Below, one piece after another: positions 21,240 through 33,184 of a stretch of 64,000 nt of DNA; position 1 is the first letter of the stretch; every line of letters begins with the position of its first letter. Both the position numbers and the translations under genes were made by a program. Under the pieces are notes generated by a model. The model saw nothing but the letters and a program-made list of their open reading frames with translations. It did not search any database and was not told where the DNA came from. Source of the DNA: Cheilinus undulatus (lineage: Eukaryota; Chordata; Actinopteri; Labriformes; Labridae); assembly GCF_018320785.1 (NCBI RefSeq), contig NC_054885.1:4352921-4416920 (forward strand). The letters are read 5' to 3'.

Positions 21240-23210
21240 AGACTGTACCATGATTTTGTTGACCTATGGACCTCCTAATTGGCTTTATTCCCCCTTTATG
21301 TGCATCCTTAATAACGGAACATTAAAAGGTAAATGTTTGACAGCACACAGTGCAGAAATCTTCTGACTTGTTCACTGAGCTGTTTGAGTTTTTAAAGTAA
21401 AATCAGACATTAAGGAGCAGTGGAGGATTTATTTTATATCACTGTGGCTGCAGGGAGACGCTACAATTAATCCCTCTTAGGAGAATCAGTGCACTAATGA
21501 TGGGCTGTAATCTATCCTGATTTATGTGTTCATACTCACAGCCCTAATAAAGATGTTTTAATGGATTTAATGCAGCTGCAAAGATGCACAGAAACACACC
21601 TAACAAGTTCTGCAGCTGCTCATAAATAAGGGAAACTTCTATTTTTGTTTGTTTTTATTCTCCTTGTATACTGAATGGAACTAAAGTGACAGCTCTTTCT
21701 GCTCTCCTTTATGTCTGTCAGCCTCAGGATTCACACTGACTAACCTATCTGCCCTCTCTCAGCCACCCACACACCCTCACAGCCCTCCCCTTGTTGTCTG
21801 CTCATCCTCATTGTCTGCCTTCAGTCACAGCAGAGGTGACTGAATAGATGACGAAAAGCTCCAAAGGTTCAAGAGCAGCACGTAAACCCTGCAACTCTTC
21901 CGCCAAAAACAATAGACCACACCTCCCTGCTCTCTCCCGCTGTCTCTCTCTCTTACTCAACCATTCTTGTGACCATATAAGGCAAAAAAAGACAGAGGAA
22001 GCCAGCGGCGGCTGCTGCTGCTGCTGAACAAACGGACCTCAAGCTGCACTCACTACTTCTGGTGACTCTGCCCCAGTTTGCCCGCCTTTCCCAGAGTCCT
22101 AAACTGCTCATGTTTGCTGTTTGAAAGGAGCCTTCGCTGAAGGATAGCGTGTGTGGGAGACGGCACAAAGATCTGGCACAAGCTGAGAGTTCTCAGTGTT
22201 TGTAGTAAATACATGTCTGTATTTATATTTGAAACACATGCTACCCTCCACCTTGTTAGATCTCCTCTCTGTTCCAGACAAATACCAGCCAAGCCAGGCT
22301 CGGAGAAGACAAAGCATCCACTGTTACTGTTTACATCACTTCCTTCTTTTTCTCATGCAACATGCACATGCCTAATAATTCTATTTCACATTCAGCATGC
22401 ATTAAACAGCACTGTTGGTTCATTTAAGGTGATGAATATGCAAAGAGACATCTAAAATGCTTGTTTTCCCTTTACATTCCTGAGTTTTGTGAGTCAACAT
22501 GCGTCTTATCACTCCTTCCTGTGTACTAATTACTGAGGAAAGGAGGAGGACAGACAGGGTCGAAAACAGGACAAGACTGAAGGGAGAATAAATAACCTCT
22601 CTGCAGTCATCTCATTTATGTTAGGAGCTGCTGCTGCTGCTCTTTTTGGCTCAAACAAACACAAGGCAAGTCAGCCGGCAGCTCACGAAGTCATGGCAGC
22701 AGGTTTTACATGACATTACATCATGCAGAGCAAAAAGCAAGGGTGGTTTCTGGAATGAGAGGCACTCGGTGTGTTTACACACACTTAGAAAAAGTCTCAG
22801 TACTGCTCTCATCCCTCTTTAACTGTCTGAAAAAATTTAATTAAGCATGCTGGTTGGACTGAAATCATACAAAATCAGATTCCTCAAAGTCAGACTAACA
22901 GAGATAATGCAGCATGCTCCATGGTCTCTGCCAGAGGTCGCACACCCTAAATCACTGATCAGATTACATCAGGACCCCCAGAGCAACCCATCCAGTCCCA
23001 GAAGCATAAGTGTTCCACAGGGGGGAAAAGGGGTACTGATTACCCATAAAAGTGTTTTTATTTGTTTTTGTTTTGTTGGAGAAGAGAAAGGTGACTTTGA
23101 ATTGGAGGAGTGATACCAACTAAGCACTTTAAATCAGGTTCCCAAAAGAAAAAGAAAGAGAAAAGAGGCAAAATGAGTAAACAACTCCTCATAAAGTTCT
23201 TTTCAAAGAA
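21240..23210. other. Intergenic, no gene seen
   Basis: No exon with matching splice sites or domain was found on either strand. A short CTG run (GGCGGCTGCTGCTGCTGCTG near 22008) and a second GCTGCTGCTGCTGCT near 22625 are simple repeats. Confidence 0.45.
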
Positions 23211-23221
23211 GGGCAAGGGCA

Positions 23222-24740
23222 TGTGAGTAAAGAAAGCAGGGACAGAGAGCAAGATGAGGATGATGGAAGAGAAGAAAGCAGGGACAGAGAGCAACATAAA
23301 GATGATAGAGGCAAAAGAAAGCAGGGACAGAGAGCAAGATGGGGATGATGGAGGAGAAGAAAGCAGGGACAGAGATCGAGATGGGGATGCTGGAGGAGAA
23401 GAAAGCAGGGAAATAGATAAAGATGAGGATGCTGGAGGAAAAGAAAGCAGGGACAGAGAGCAAGATGAGGATGATGGAGGAGAAGAAAGCAGGGAAATAG
23501 ATAAAGATGAGGATGCTGGAGGAGAAGAAAGCAGGGAAATAGATAAAGATGAGGATGCTAGAGGAGAAGAAAGCAGGGACAGAGAGCAACATAAAGATGA
23601 GAGAGGCAAAAGAAAGCAGGGACAGAGATCGAGATGGGGATGATGGAAGAGAAGAAAGCAGGGATGGAGGGCAAGATGAGGATGATGAAAGAGAAGAAAG
23701 CAGGGACATTGAACAAGATAACGATGATAGAGGCAAAAGCAGGCACAGACAGAGATCTAGATCGGGATGATGGAAGAGAAGCAAGCAGGGACAGAGAGCA
23801 AGATGAGGATGATGGAAGAGAAGAAAGCAGGGATGGAGAGTAAGATGAGGATGATGAAAGAGAAGAAAGCAGAGACGGAGAGTAAGATGAGGATGATGGA
23901 AGAGAAGAAAACAGGGACATTGAACAAGATAACGATGATAGAGGCAAAAGCAGGCACAGACAGAGATCTAGATGAGGATGATGGAAGAGAAGAAAGCAGG
24001 GACAGAGAGCAAGATGAGGATGATGGGGGAGAAGAAAGCAGGGACAGAGAGCAACATAAAGATGATAGAGGCAAAAGAAAGCAGGGACAGAGAGCAAGAT
24101 GGGGATGATGGAGGAGAAGAAAGAAGGGACAGAGATCGAGATGGGGATGCTGGAGGAGAAGAAAGCAGGGACAGAGAGCAAGATGAGGATGATGGAGGAG
24201 AAGAAAGCAGGGAAATAGATAAAGATGAGGATGCTGGAGGAGAAGAAAGCAGGGAAATAGATAAAGATGAGGATGCTAGAGGAGAAGAAAGCAGGGACAG
24301 AGAGCAACATAAAGATGAGAGAGGCAAAAGAAAGCAGGGACAGAGATCGAGATGGGGATGATGGAAGAGAAGAAAGCAGGGATGGAGGGCAAGATGAGGA
24401 TGATGGAAGAGAAGAAAGCAGGGATGGAGGGCAAGATGAGGATGATGAAAGAGAAGAAAGCAGAGACGGAGAGTAAGATGAGGATGATGGAAGAGAAGAA
24501 AACAGGGACATTGAACAAGATAACGATGATAGAGGCAAAAGCAGGCACAGACAGGGATCTAGATGGGGATGATGGAAGAGAAGAAAGCAGGGACAGAGAG
24601 CAAGATGAGGATGATGGAAGAGAAGAAAGCAGGGACAGAGAGCAACATAAAGATGATAGAGGCAAAAGAAAGCAGGGACAGAGAGCAAGATGAGGATGGT
24701 GAAGGAGAGGAAAGCAGGGACAGAGATCGAGTGAGTGAGT
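23222..24740 (+). repeat. Purine-rich minisatellite with higher-order structure
   Basis: About 1.5 kb built from a unit of roughly 35-45 bp of the form GAAAGCAGGGACAGAGAGCA + AGATGAGGATGATGGAAGAGAA. The + strand is almost all purine (A/G). Variants recur in blocks: the GAGGATGCTA variant at 23551 returns at 24269, a 718-bp higher-order period, and the ATTGAACAAGATAACGATG variant occurs at 23708, 23919 and 24510. Because many unit lengths keep frame, ORFs run through both strands, the longest being 417 codons on the minus strand (23558-24811). Their low-complexity products track the repeat and I do not regard them as genes. Confidence 0.93.
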
Positions 24741-24843
24741 TCTAGGCAGACCCGGAACTCACTAGAGGGATTATGTATGAACACCCAACACGTTGCTGGG
24801 GAAAGGGACAATGGATGGATGGATGGATGGATGGATGGATGGT
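24741..24843 (+). repeat. LINE-like 3' tail with (ATGG)n
   Basis: AACTCACTAGAGGGATTATG ... GCTGGGGAAAGGGACAATGG leads into (ATGG/GGAT) repeated about eight times (24811-24842). This resembles a decayed fish LINE 3' end with a GGAT tail; the assignment is tentative. Confidence 0.45.
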
Positions 24844-24849
24844 GTCGGT

Positions 24850-26230
24850 GTCTTCAGAGAAAATTGTGACTCAAATATGGGTTTATGACATTTCATCATT
24901 GCATTCTGTCTTTTAGTTCTACAGTGCTCTAGCTCTTTACTCCTGCCTTAGCTGAAACAACAAAGTGAATCCACTTATTCTCTCTGCGTGTGAGCACACT
25001 GACTGTATCATGTCAACAGGCTGTGTTAAAGTTCTGGCAGGATGTTTTGCATGAGCGGGGAACGATGTTGAGCAAAAACAAGGGTGGTTTCTGGAACAAG
25101 AGACTTTCCTCTCTGAAATCTGTGTCAGGTAGGAAGATCTGGGTCAGGACAGAGATTAAACAACGCATTTATGACACAGATCAACCTCTACATATGTTTG
25201 AATGAGCATTCTCTCAGAAACACTCATCCATGAATGTCGGCACACATGAATTCACACAAATAATTACACAGCAAGAGTGGTCAGTGAGTTAACGTGCCGC
25301 CCTTTTAATGTGCTGTCACTGAATGGTTCCCTTTCTTTCTGCCTGGATGATATAATGGCTTTACACACCCTGAATTACAGACACACCCTGCTGCTGTAAC
25401 AACCAGCAGAAGGAAAAGGAAAAGGAGAGAGAGAGAGACTAGGTCACAGGGAGAGGGGGAGCAGGAGGCGGCGAGAGGGAGGGAGATAGTGAGGTCAGAA
25501 GTGTCCATATTTGGTAATTCATGCCTGCGCTTTAACCTGGCATTTTTCTCGGCGCTTAGCTCTGTTTGTTTTGTGTCTTATGCAGTAGCTGGGATGTTTA
25601 CCTGCTCTCTAGTCAAATGACTTTAGCTGTATGTTAACAAGTGTTATGTTAAAGTTTGCATTTTATTCTAAGTAGGTCCCTCTGTCCTTTCCTCCCACTC
25701 ATTCCTCTCCGCTAAGCCTCTCTCATCCTTTGGCATCTGTTCCTGCTCAAGTAACGGGTGACAAGTTGACCTTCGACCTCTCAGCTGAAACTTCGGATAT
25801 TTCCCATCCATCCCAGTGAAAGAGAGAGTGTGAGGTTTATTGAATTTTCCGGGCAGGCACGCTGAACGTTCAATGTGTTTTGCTCCACATACATGTGATG
25901 CCCAGCTGCTAAAGGGAAACACAGGCACATTCCTGTCATAACCACACACCGTGGACATAAATCACACCAAAGATGTGTTTTTCCAGTGTTTGTCTGCGGA
26001 TGCCAGTCATACCTGAGGTCGTGTTTGAGTGTGACCGATAGGTCTAAACCAGCACAACAGATCATGTGGTTTGTAGCTGTAACTGACTGTTTGATTATCC
26101 CTCTGATAGGCCTGCCTGACGGCTGATGTCACTCCGCTGCAGAACAGCATCATCAGCTTCATTTCTCTGGCTGATATCATCGGGCTCTCACTATCATATA
26201 AACAAAAACATGTTATATTTGATCTGCATT
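24850..26230. other. Intergenic, no gene seen
   Basis: Only a short GA-rich stretch (25405-25500) stands out. No exon, RNA gene or terminal-repeat pair could be supported. Confidence 0.45.
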
Positions 26231-26267
26231 TACAACTAAATTTCCAAAAAAGTTGGGACGCTGTGTC

Positions 26268-26960
26268 AGAAAGCACAGACCTCCGCCATTAGCCCTATCT
26301 CCCAATAGTGAAGAATTCTTCAAAAAATTCCTGGATCCGTCCTCATGTGCCCCCCACTACGGCATTCACCGATTACTCCCTCCTGGGGTGGTTGAATACG
26401 CAGTGAGGCAAAGCATTGGCTTTGCTATGGGTGGACTGTCATGGTGATGCCAACAGACGTACTGACAGTCTCACCCATGGTCTCACTGGATGACTGCAAG
26501 TCATGGCAGAGGGTGAATATTCCTCTATTCCTCCCAGCATTGTGAGTATTCTCACTACAGTTCGCTGCCTTTCTCTCTGTTACGCTCCGACTCGTCTCCT
26601 TGACTGGACATGTGTCTTTCAAACTCTATAAACTCCGAAACTTTGAATAGAAACACACCCAAAAATGCTGCTGGGATTGAAGTTACTCATGTCTGCCATC
26701 TCCTGGTGTAAAGTGGTAACAGCGCAGACATCCGCCATTAGCCATATCTCCTAATAGTACAGAATCCTTTAAAAAATTCCTGGATCCAGACGGTGATCCG
26801 TATCAGTCCCAAAATCTAATCAATTCTTCCTTATGTCATTTCTGACATTTCCTGAAAATTTCATCAAAATCCATCCACAACTTTTTGAGTTGTGTTGTTA
26901 ACAAACAAACGAAAAAACAAACCCACCCGATCACATAACCTCCTTGGCGGAGGTAAAAAC
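26268..26960 (+). repeat. Nested repeat ending CCTCCTTGGCGGAGG
   Basis: Two related blocks (26277-26340 and 26727-26790, each CCGCCATTAGCC ... AAAAAATTCCTGGATCC) are followed by TTTCATCAAAATCCATCCAC, AACTTTTTGAGTTGTGTTG and CATAACCTCCTTGGCGGAGG. This is the end of a widespread teleost interspersed repeat, possibly an RTE-type LINE. A shorter relative (AATTGATTCTTCCCTGTCA ... CCCTGAAAGTTTA) lies at 31588-31630. Confidence 0.5.
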
Positions 26961-27044
26961 TAGGGACAGGGCAACAAAAGGCTGGAAAAGTAAGTGGTAC
27001 TGATGAAAAACAGCTGGAGGACAACTACCGTCAACAGTTCAGTA

Positions 27045-27540
27045 ACTAACCTGACACGCTGGACGTGGAAAACCTTCCATAGACGGTGTTTGGGAAAGGG
27101 CAGAGCCTTTAAAAAAAAAATCGGAGGGTGATTGGATGAACGTTCTGTCTGTCACATCTTTACGGGCCAATCAGAGCAACAAAACATGTAACGTAGATGC
27201 TACCGAGGAGTAAACTCAATAGAGAACTGCATAACGCAAATCCGGCATGGGTTGGATGTATAGCGATGCCCATGTCAGCCATCTTGACTGCAGTTGGGTC
27301 CCTCTCAAAAAACTGGCGCTTTAGCAGCATCCACGCTGATCTCCTCCAGCCTAATTGCACCAGTCTCTTCTCGCTGCTTGTTTACGTCAAGATTCTGCTA
27401 TGCCCGAAACTACTGCCCCTCGTTGCTGATTGGTCCTGTCACTTTCTAACCGGTCCCAAATGCTTCAGGTGGGAGCTCTGCAAGATGGATTCGCCAGTAA
27501 GAAACACAGAAATGGGCAAGATGGCTCGTCAGTAACATTA
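27045..27540 (+). repeat. Unclassified repeat, second copy at 48850-49330
   Basis: The blocks GTGTTTGGGAAAGGGCAGAG, TCTGTCACATCTTTACGGGCC, AATCAGAGCAACAAAACATG, TGCTGATTGGTCC and GCAAGATGGATTCG occur in the same order, diverged, at 48870-49320. It is a dispersed repeat of unknown class, here nested in the Tc1 relic. Confidence 0.55.
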
Positions 27541-28989
27541 TGGGTATAAAAGGAGGGTTTTAGAGAGGCAGAGTCTCTCAGAGGTAAAGATGGGCAGAAG
27601 TTTTGAAAAAGTGCATCTAAAACTGTGGAACAATTTCAGAGGAATGTTCCTCAATGTAAAATTGCAAACCCTATGAATATCCCATTATCTACAGTCCATA
27701 ATATCATCAACAGATTCAGAGAATCAGGAGAACTCTGTGAGAGAGGGACAAGGCTGAAGGTCAATATTTGATCTTTGGACCCTCAGGCATGATGCTATAC
27801 TGGAAATCACTGCATGTGCTCAGGAACACTTCCACTTGTCTGTGCCATCCACAAATATAAGTTAAAGCTGTACCATGCAAAGAAGAAGCAATATGTGGAC
27901 GCAAGCCAGAAACGCAGCCATCTCAGGCCAAAGCTTGTTTAATGTGGACTGAAGCAAAATGGAAAACTGTTGTGTAGTCATAGGGATCAAAATCTGAGCG
28001 ATTCTTTGTTAAAATTCTACCAAAGTGCATGCACTAAGATTTTGTAAAAAAAAATCAAAAGGCACAGCGTTAATGGTCCCTTTATCATGTTGTTGGCCTA
28101 TCACTACACATATGCACTGGTGCGCAGAGATGCTGAGCCATTATGCAGTTAATTAAGGAAAAACACCCCTTTCCATGCAAATTGGCCTTATTGCATTAAG
28201 TATCTAATGATGAGGATGGTAATAGCACTGGTCGCAGGATTGTTTCCCAGGTCTCAGTGTATGTTAGGTGCCCTCTTTCTCCCTATGTCTCCTCTCTCTC
28301 TGGCTGACCTATCTAAAAAAAAGTCAAAAGGAAAAAAAAATGGAAAACTGTTCTGTGGTCACATGAATCAAAATTTGAAATTCTCATTGGAAACCATAGA
28401 TGTTGTGTCCTGTAAACTTAAGAAGAGAGTGACCATCCAGTTTGTTTTCAGTTCTAATGTCTGCATCTCTGATGGTATGGGGTTGCATTAGTGTCTATGG
28501 CGTGGGCAGCTCTAACATCTGGAAAGGAACTATCAATGCTGAAAAGTAGACAGAGGTTTTAGAGCAACATATGCTCCCGACTAGACAACTGCCTTCAGTC
28601 CAGACCTTTCACCAATAGAGGCCCAGTAGAAAGAAAAATCCAGCAAAGAAGACCCAGGGCAACATCAGACAACAATGGGACAACATTCCTCTCCCAGAAC
28701 TCCTGAAACTAGTCTCCAGACATTTATAGACTGTTATCAAAAAAAGAGGGGATGCTACATAATGGGAAACATGGCCCTGTCCCTACTTTTTTGAAATGTG
28801 TTGCTGCCATCAAATTCAATATAAGATCATTTCTGTAATTAAATAGTAAAATGTCTCAGCTTCAACATCTGATATGTTGTTTTTGTTCTATTGTGAAGAA
28901 AATATGGGTTTATGAGATTTGGCAATCATTGTTTTTGCGTACATTTTACACAGTGTCCCAGCTTTTGGGGAAATTGGGTTATACAGCAT

Positions 28990-30920
28990 CATGTTGGAAT
29001 ATTCCCACTATTTTTTCATGTCCCCAATGGCAACAACTGAGGCTCAATCCCATGCACCCCTCGCCCCCTTTAAGTCTAGGGGGTGTATCAAGCTTTTTAT
29101 GCAGGACTGTTGTCATTTCTCTTTATTTGAAAGCCACTATCCCTTGTATGTTTCAAGGGAAAAGGAGGCTCTCAAAATTGAGGGGAAGGGGTAAAAGTTA
29201 GAGTATCTCATGGGACAGAGATGCTTTAACCAGCTTTAGCTTAGTGAATACCCCTGATAGTTCCATCTATTTCTGCACTGAATCAGAAAAATGTTAAAAA
29301 TCCTACTGCAAACATCTCCCTGCTGGTCCTGACTTGTGTTTGGCTCTGTGCCCTGATTTACACTCTGCAAAATGAGCTCAGACAACCCAATCTGAATCCC
29401 AGGAGAGCATTTGAAGTAAACAGGTTCAGATTGTACCTTTTCCACTCCTCTGTGTAGACTTTGGCAGTGACGCCGCTCTCATCTCAACATCCATCACTTC
29501 TCTCATTTCTTTTGTGTACTTTTCTTGCAGCAGCATGAAAGATTTCTCTTTAACTCCTCATTTTTAAATCCAAAAATTCAGCCTCTTTCCAGTAACCTGT
29601 TGCTTTATTTCAATTAGCCTTTCTCTGCTCTCTATAGCGGTTCCTCTGGAAGAGAACAGGTGAGTCCTTTTATACAGAGCCAGGAAAAACAAGTGCCAGG
29701 ATTGATTTAATGACTCAGCAAATGTTTTCCTGGCTGACATTAATTAGGTTATCACCTGCAGCGGTTCCCACATAGCATTAACATGTCTGATCACGAACCT
29801 CGGCCTACCTGTTTCAGTGATGGGAGCCTGGCAGAGAAATAAACACAACTGTGCTACACTTTACGCCTCGTTGGATAACTTTAAACAGTTTTAAAACTTA
29901 AAACCGAGCCAAATCAATACCTGTTTGGACATTAAAACAATTAAAACAGACACCCTGAGAAGTATCATGCACGTTCTTGTTTTAAACTTGCAAGTCTTGC
30001 ATGCAAACTCCTGCACCCTGCTATTGCATAAATATATTGACAATGCTCCTACACTGAAATGCTGCCAGTGTATTTATGCAATGTAAAGAGTGTGCAGGAG
30101 GTTGCCTGCATTTTATGGATTCATTCCCCCCCAACACACCCATCTAACCAAATAAATGAAGCTATAAATAAGTGTTAGGACTTTTAAGTTCAACCAACCA
30201 CTGAAATGAGAGATTGTGTTATTTTAAAGCACACTGTATAGAAAAGTATTGAACATTTTGGCAATGGAATTTCACCTAGCTGCAAGTTTATGAACTTAAA
30301 AAAGTGTTTTCTATTTACAAAAATGCTTTACACCCATCTATCCCCATGTTTACATAGTGAAAAGACTCTCTGGCCTCTTAATAGTTTGCTTAAATTCCTT
30401 CTAAAGTGTTTATTTTTGCTTGTAGCCCAATTGAAATGTTTATATGAAGTCCTTGCTGTGACTTATTTTAATCCCCGCGGTCTAAAGGGACTTGTAGAGT
30501 CCATTTATTTCCTTTGACATTGATATGATAGCTGAATGTTTAAAATTGTCCAACAGTAAGAGAGGCTCAAGGCCATAAAGTCTGATATCTACCCTGCAGA
30601 GAGTTCTCACTGGGCCAGATATAATAATATCCTTATCAGCTCTATTGGGCCTATTATGCTAACCTTTGACCACCTTTTGGATTGTGCTTAAATAAACTGC
30701 TGCACCTACAAATATTTCCTGTTTATTCCAAAAGAAACAGTAGCAAGAGAATGGTTTCAACTAATAATGACAGTGTTATTTCACAGCTAGGAGGAAAACA
30801 AACTCTATCTGTGGTGTCAAAACATTTGATGGGATAAAATCACAGCACAGATATGATCTGCAGTTAAGAATAGTGTGATTTCATGGGTCTGATATTGTAC
30901 ACATCTGCAGTTTTAGCATT
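28990..30920. other. Intergenic, no gene seen
   Basis: I found no supported exon or RNA gene. The segment is of ordinary composition; ORFs are short and without domains. Confidence 0.45.
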
Positions 30921-30947
30921 CAGCAGGGCCGCCTATGAGGGGGAAAT

Positions 30948-30967
30948 GGGGGGGGGGGGGGGGGGGG
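30948..30967 (+). repeat. G20 homopolymer
   Basis: Twenty consecutive G residues within the terminal region of the repeat at 30925. Such a run can fold as a G-quadruplex and is prone to length change and sequencing error. Confidence 0.9.
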
Positions 30968-31177
30968 TTTCTGGTGCCATGGAGGTTAGGGAAAAAATCC
31001 TTTATTTAAGCAATGCATGCCACATTTTATTGCAGAACTAAATAACCACCATTACTTATCAAAGCAACAAAATAAACTTATTTGTTATTGCGTGTTTAAA
31101 AAAGTAAACCACTCCACTTCCTCTTAAAGTGGTATGTGCCTTTATTTGTTTAGTCTCATAATGGATGTGCTGCTTAG

Positions 31178-31400
31178 TAGGGGTGTAAATCACCAGTTTC
31201 ATCACGATACAATAAGATATCAATTCTCCAGACAACGATTCAATATTTGCAGATATCACAAAGTCTGCCATGATTTGATTTCTATTAGATTGGATTTAGA
31301 GGCCTGTGATCGATATCAGACGATATTGTGAACCTATTTACCACAATCTGTTACTTTTCACATAAAGGAAATAAACACAATATTGATAAGTTTTGAGAAT
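31178..31400 (+). repeat. TAGGGGTGTAAATCACCAG-type repeat fragment
   Basis: It starts TAGGGGTGTAAATCACCAGT followed by ATCACGATACAATAAGATATC and CGATATCAGACGATATTGTG, a terminal pattern common in fish non-autonomous DNA transposons. No right terminus was found. Confidence 0.5.
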
Positions 31401-32251
31401 TTTAGTTTTAAATGTTTAAGGCATTTACATGAAAAAAAAATCCTTTACTAGAATGGCCATCTGAGGCGGCAGACCCATGCCTAAGCAGCGCCACCGAGGA
31501 ACTGACGCTCCCATTGATTACTATGGTGTTCAAAATTTCAAAGTCTGAGAAAAACCGAAGGGGTGTGTGGATCATCGCCAAAATGTAATTGATTCTTCCC
31601 TGTCACTATCCCAATATTCCCTGAAAGTTTACGGAACCCTTTACATACCCCCTGCTGATTTGATCGGCGTGGGTAACAAAGTGAACAAATGCTTGTGTTT
31701 CACTTTAAAGTGCTGCAGTTTTCAGTTTTAAATGCACAGTATTTATTCAGCATTGTGACTCGTGGCTGGGCAGAAACTGTCATAACCAAGCGCGCGGGGG
31801 GACTTTCAAAATTAAAGCATGAAGTAAAAATGGCGATGGATTTTGCTGATTTTGCTTGATTTTGCTGACCTCCACGGGCCCCCATTTGGCTGGGCCCCAG
31901 AAAGCTCTCCCCTTCATCCTCCCCTTATGGGCAGCCTTGGTTGTACAGCAGAAACTGTAAGAAATTCTTGGATTCATCATTGCCACTTGTTTTTGAGCAG
32001 GCAGAGGTCAGGCTAGACTTTGTTGACACGTGAAAGTGAACCTGGATGATGCAGTCCATCCCGAGAGTGACTGGTACTTATATGGTCATAAAAATCCTTA
32101 GTATGCACATACCTTTCTCATTAAACACAGCTTTATCTGCACCGCTCTCCCCCCTCCTCTCCATCCCTCCTCGAACTCTTTCAAGTTCATTTTTTTCTCC
32201 ACTCCAGCCCTCGCTGTCATCCCCTCCTCTTGCACCCGCCTTCTGAGTGAT

Positions 32252-32305
32252 TCGATTGGTCCAATTCGCCAAGGCGCTGCTCCTATTGGCTAAAGAGGCG
32301 GGTTA
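32252..32305 (+). promoter_or_regulatory. myh9: myh9 promoter: clustered CCAAT boxes and GC box
   Basis: Within 35 bp there are ATTGG (32255-32259), CCAAT (32261-32265, opposite orientation) and ATTGG (32285-32289), followed by AGAGGCGGGT, a GC-box-like site. CCAAT boxes in tandem suggest NF-Y binding and a TATA-less housekeeping-type promoter. They sit 75-130 bp upstream of the likely start of the first exon. DNA from here to about 33250 is CpG-rich. Confidence 0.6.
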
Positions 32306-32379
32306 TTCTCTCTGGGACAGGCCTCTTCCTGGACCGCACCCCGGGCTGCTGCTGTCTACGCACTGGGTGAAATTACGCG

Positions 32380-32620
32380 AACCAGTGAGCAGGCAGCGGA
32401 GGAGGGAGGGCATAAGGAAGAAGAGGAGAAAAAAAAGCTAGAAAGAAAGTAGAGAGAAAGAGAGGGAGGAAGCGAGCAACTGTAGTTTAGCCTGAACTCT
32501 CTGCGAAGCTGCTGTCGACAAGAAAAGAAGTTGAACCCAAGGCGACGCTGACTGAACCACCTGGTTGTTGTTAGCCACCCACCAACAGGAAAGGAAAGGC
32601 GTCCTGCAACCAAAAAGCAG
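32380..32620 (+). other. myh9: Probable non-coding first exon of myh9
   Basis: The candidate exon ends at a good donor, AAAGCAG|GTAATA (32620/32621). It has a purine-rich upstream part (GAGGAGGGAGGGCATAAGG) and no long ORF. MYH9 in vertebrates has a non-coding first exon followed by a very long intron, and the coding exon at 56306 has its own upstream acceptor with only CTAAC before the ATG, so a 5' exon is required. The start is not defined by the sequence; 32380 is an estimate from the promoter elements. Confidence 0.55.
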
Positions 32621-33176
32621 GTAATAACACTAATTTTTGTCTGCCATGCTTTTCCATTCGCTCTGAACTCATTCAATCTGCCGTCACTCCACTCCAGCAA
32701 GTGCAGCGAACCAGGAAGCACGGCGGCTAGTTCACTACCGCAACTTCAGCAACCGCGGTGCTGGGTGGAGTGGGACCTCATTCAGTGATTTAAGATGAGG
32801 TTTTCTTAACTTTAACATCCCTAAAGTCCACCTAGAACACATGCATCGAACTTAGACACGCTTTCGCATGAGCCTTCTGTCAATTAAAGCTAGTCAACTT
32901 CAGTTAATGCTGAGTGGCAGCGGGTTGAAAAGCTAAAAGCCACAACGGCAGAGGCAGGAAGTGATTCGGTTGAATGAGTTGCAGAAAAAAAAAAGGCCGG
33001 TTAGGAGTTTGAACCCGAGTGTGGAGACCTGAAAAGTTAACTAAGACTGAAATGGGTCTTAATTCGTCGTGAAAAGTGTAAACTTTTCATTTATTAGTGT
33101 CTGGGATAACTTTTCAGTAGGTAAACGGTCAGAAACGGACGCCGTGTGTGGCCAGTAATATGTCTGGCTCGCGGCA

Positions 33177-33184
33177 TGACGTCA
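33177..33184. promoter_or_regulatory. Perfect CRE palindrome in CpG-rich DNA
   Basis: TGACGTCA, the full CREB/ATF site, lies in a CpG-rich segment (about 33120-33240) some 560 bp inside myh9 intron 1. It is a candidate intronic enhancer or alternative promoter element. Confidence 0.5.

Larger units (their letters stand above)
26231..28984 (+). pseudogene. Tc1/mariner relic interrupted by other repeats
   Basis: The left end TACAACTAAATTTCCAAAAA plus AGTTGGGACGCTGTGT and the right end ACACAGTGTCCCAGC ... AAATTGGGTTATA are the inverted repeats of a common fish Tc1-like transposon. Transposase remnants run from 27588 (GATGGGCAGAAG, then ATCTACAGTCCATAATATCA, the HTH region) to about 28560 (GATGGTATGGGGTTGCATTAG; GAGCAACATATGCTCCC), with stops and frame changes throughout. 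The catalytic region contains an inserted segment around 28020-28310. Between the left end and the transposase lies about 1.3 kb of foreign repeat DNA. Dead copy. Confidence 0.75.
30925..31941 (+). mobile_element. TIR-bounded relative of array repeat, with G20 tract
   Basis: The left end CAGGGCCGCCTATGAGGGGG and, read in reverse, the right end CCAAGGCTGCCCATAAGGGG form inverted repeats of the same family as the start of copy B (16977). Internal homology to B continues (TTATCAAAGCAACAAAATAA), and the right side repeats the 5' block in reverse (TTTTGCTGACCTCCACGGGC). Instead of the GGCAAAAATGG array the centre holds other repeats (31178 and about 31460-31640). I found no clear target duplication. 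Confidence 0.6.

Noticed and set aside
23058..24811. Long ORFs on both strands (up to 417 codons)
   Set aside because: They follow the minisatellite unit, have extreme low-complexity products, and exist in both directions. No start context, domain or splice signal supports a gene.
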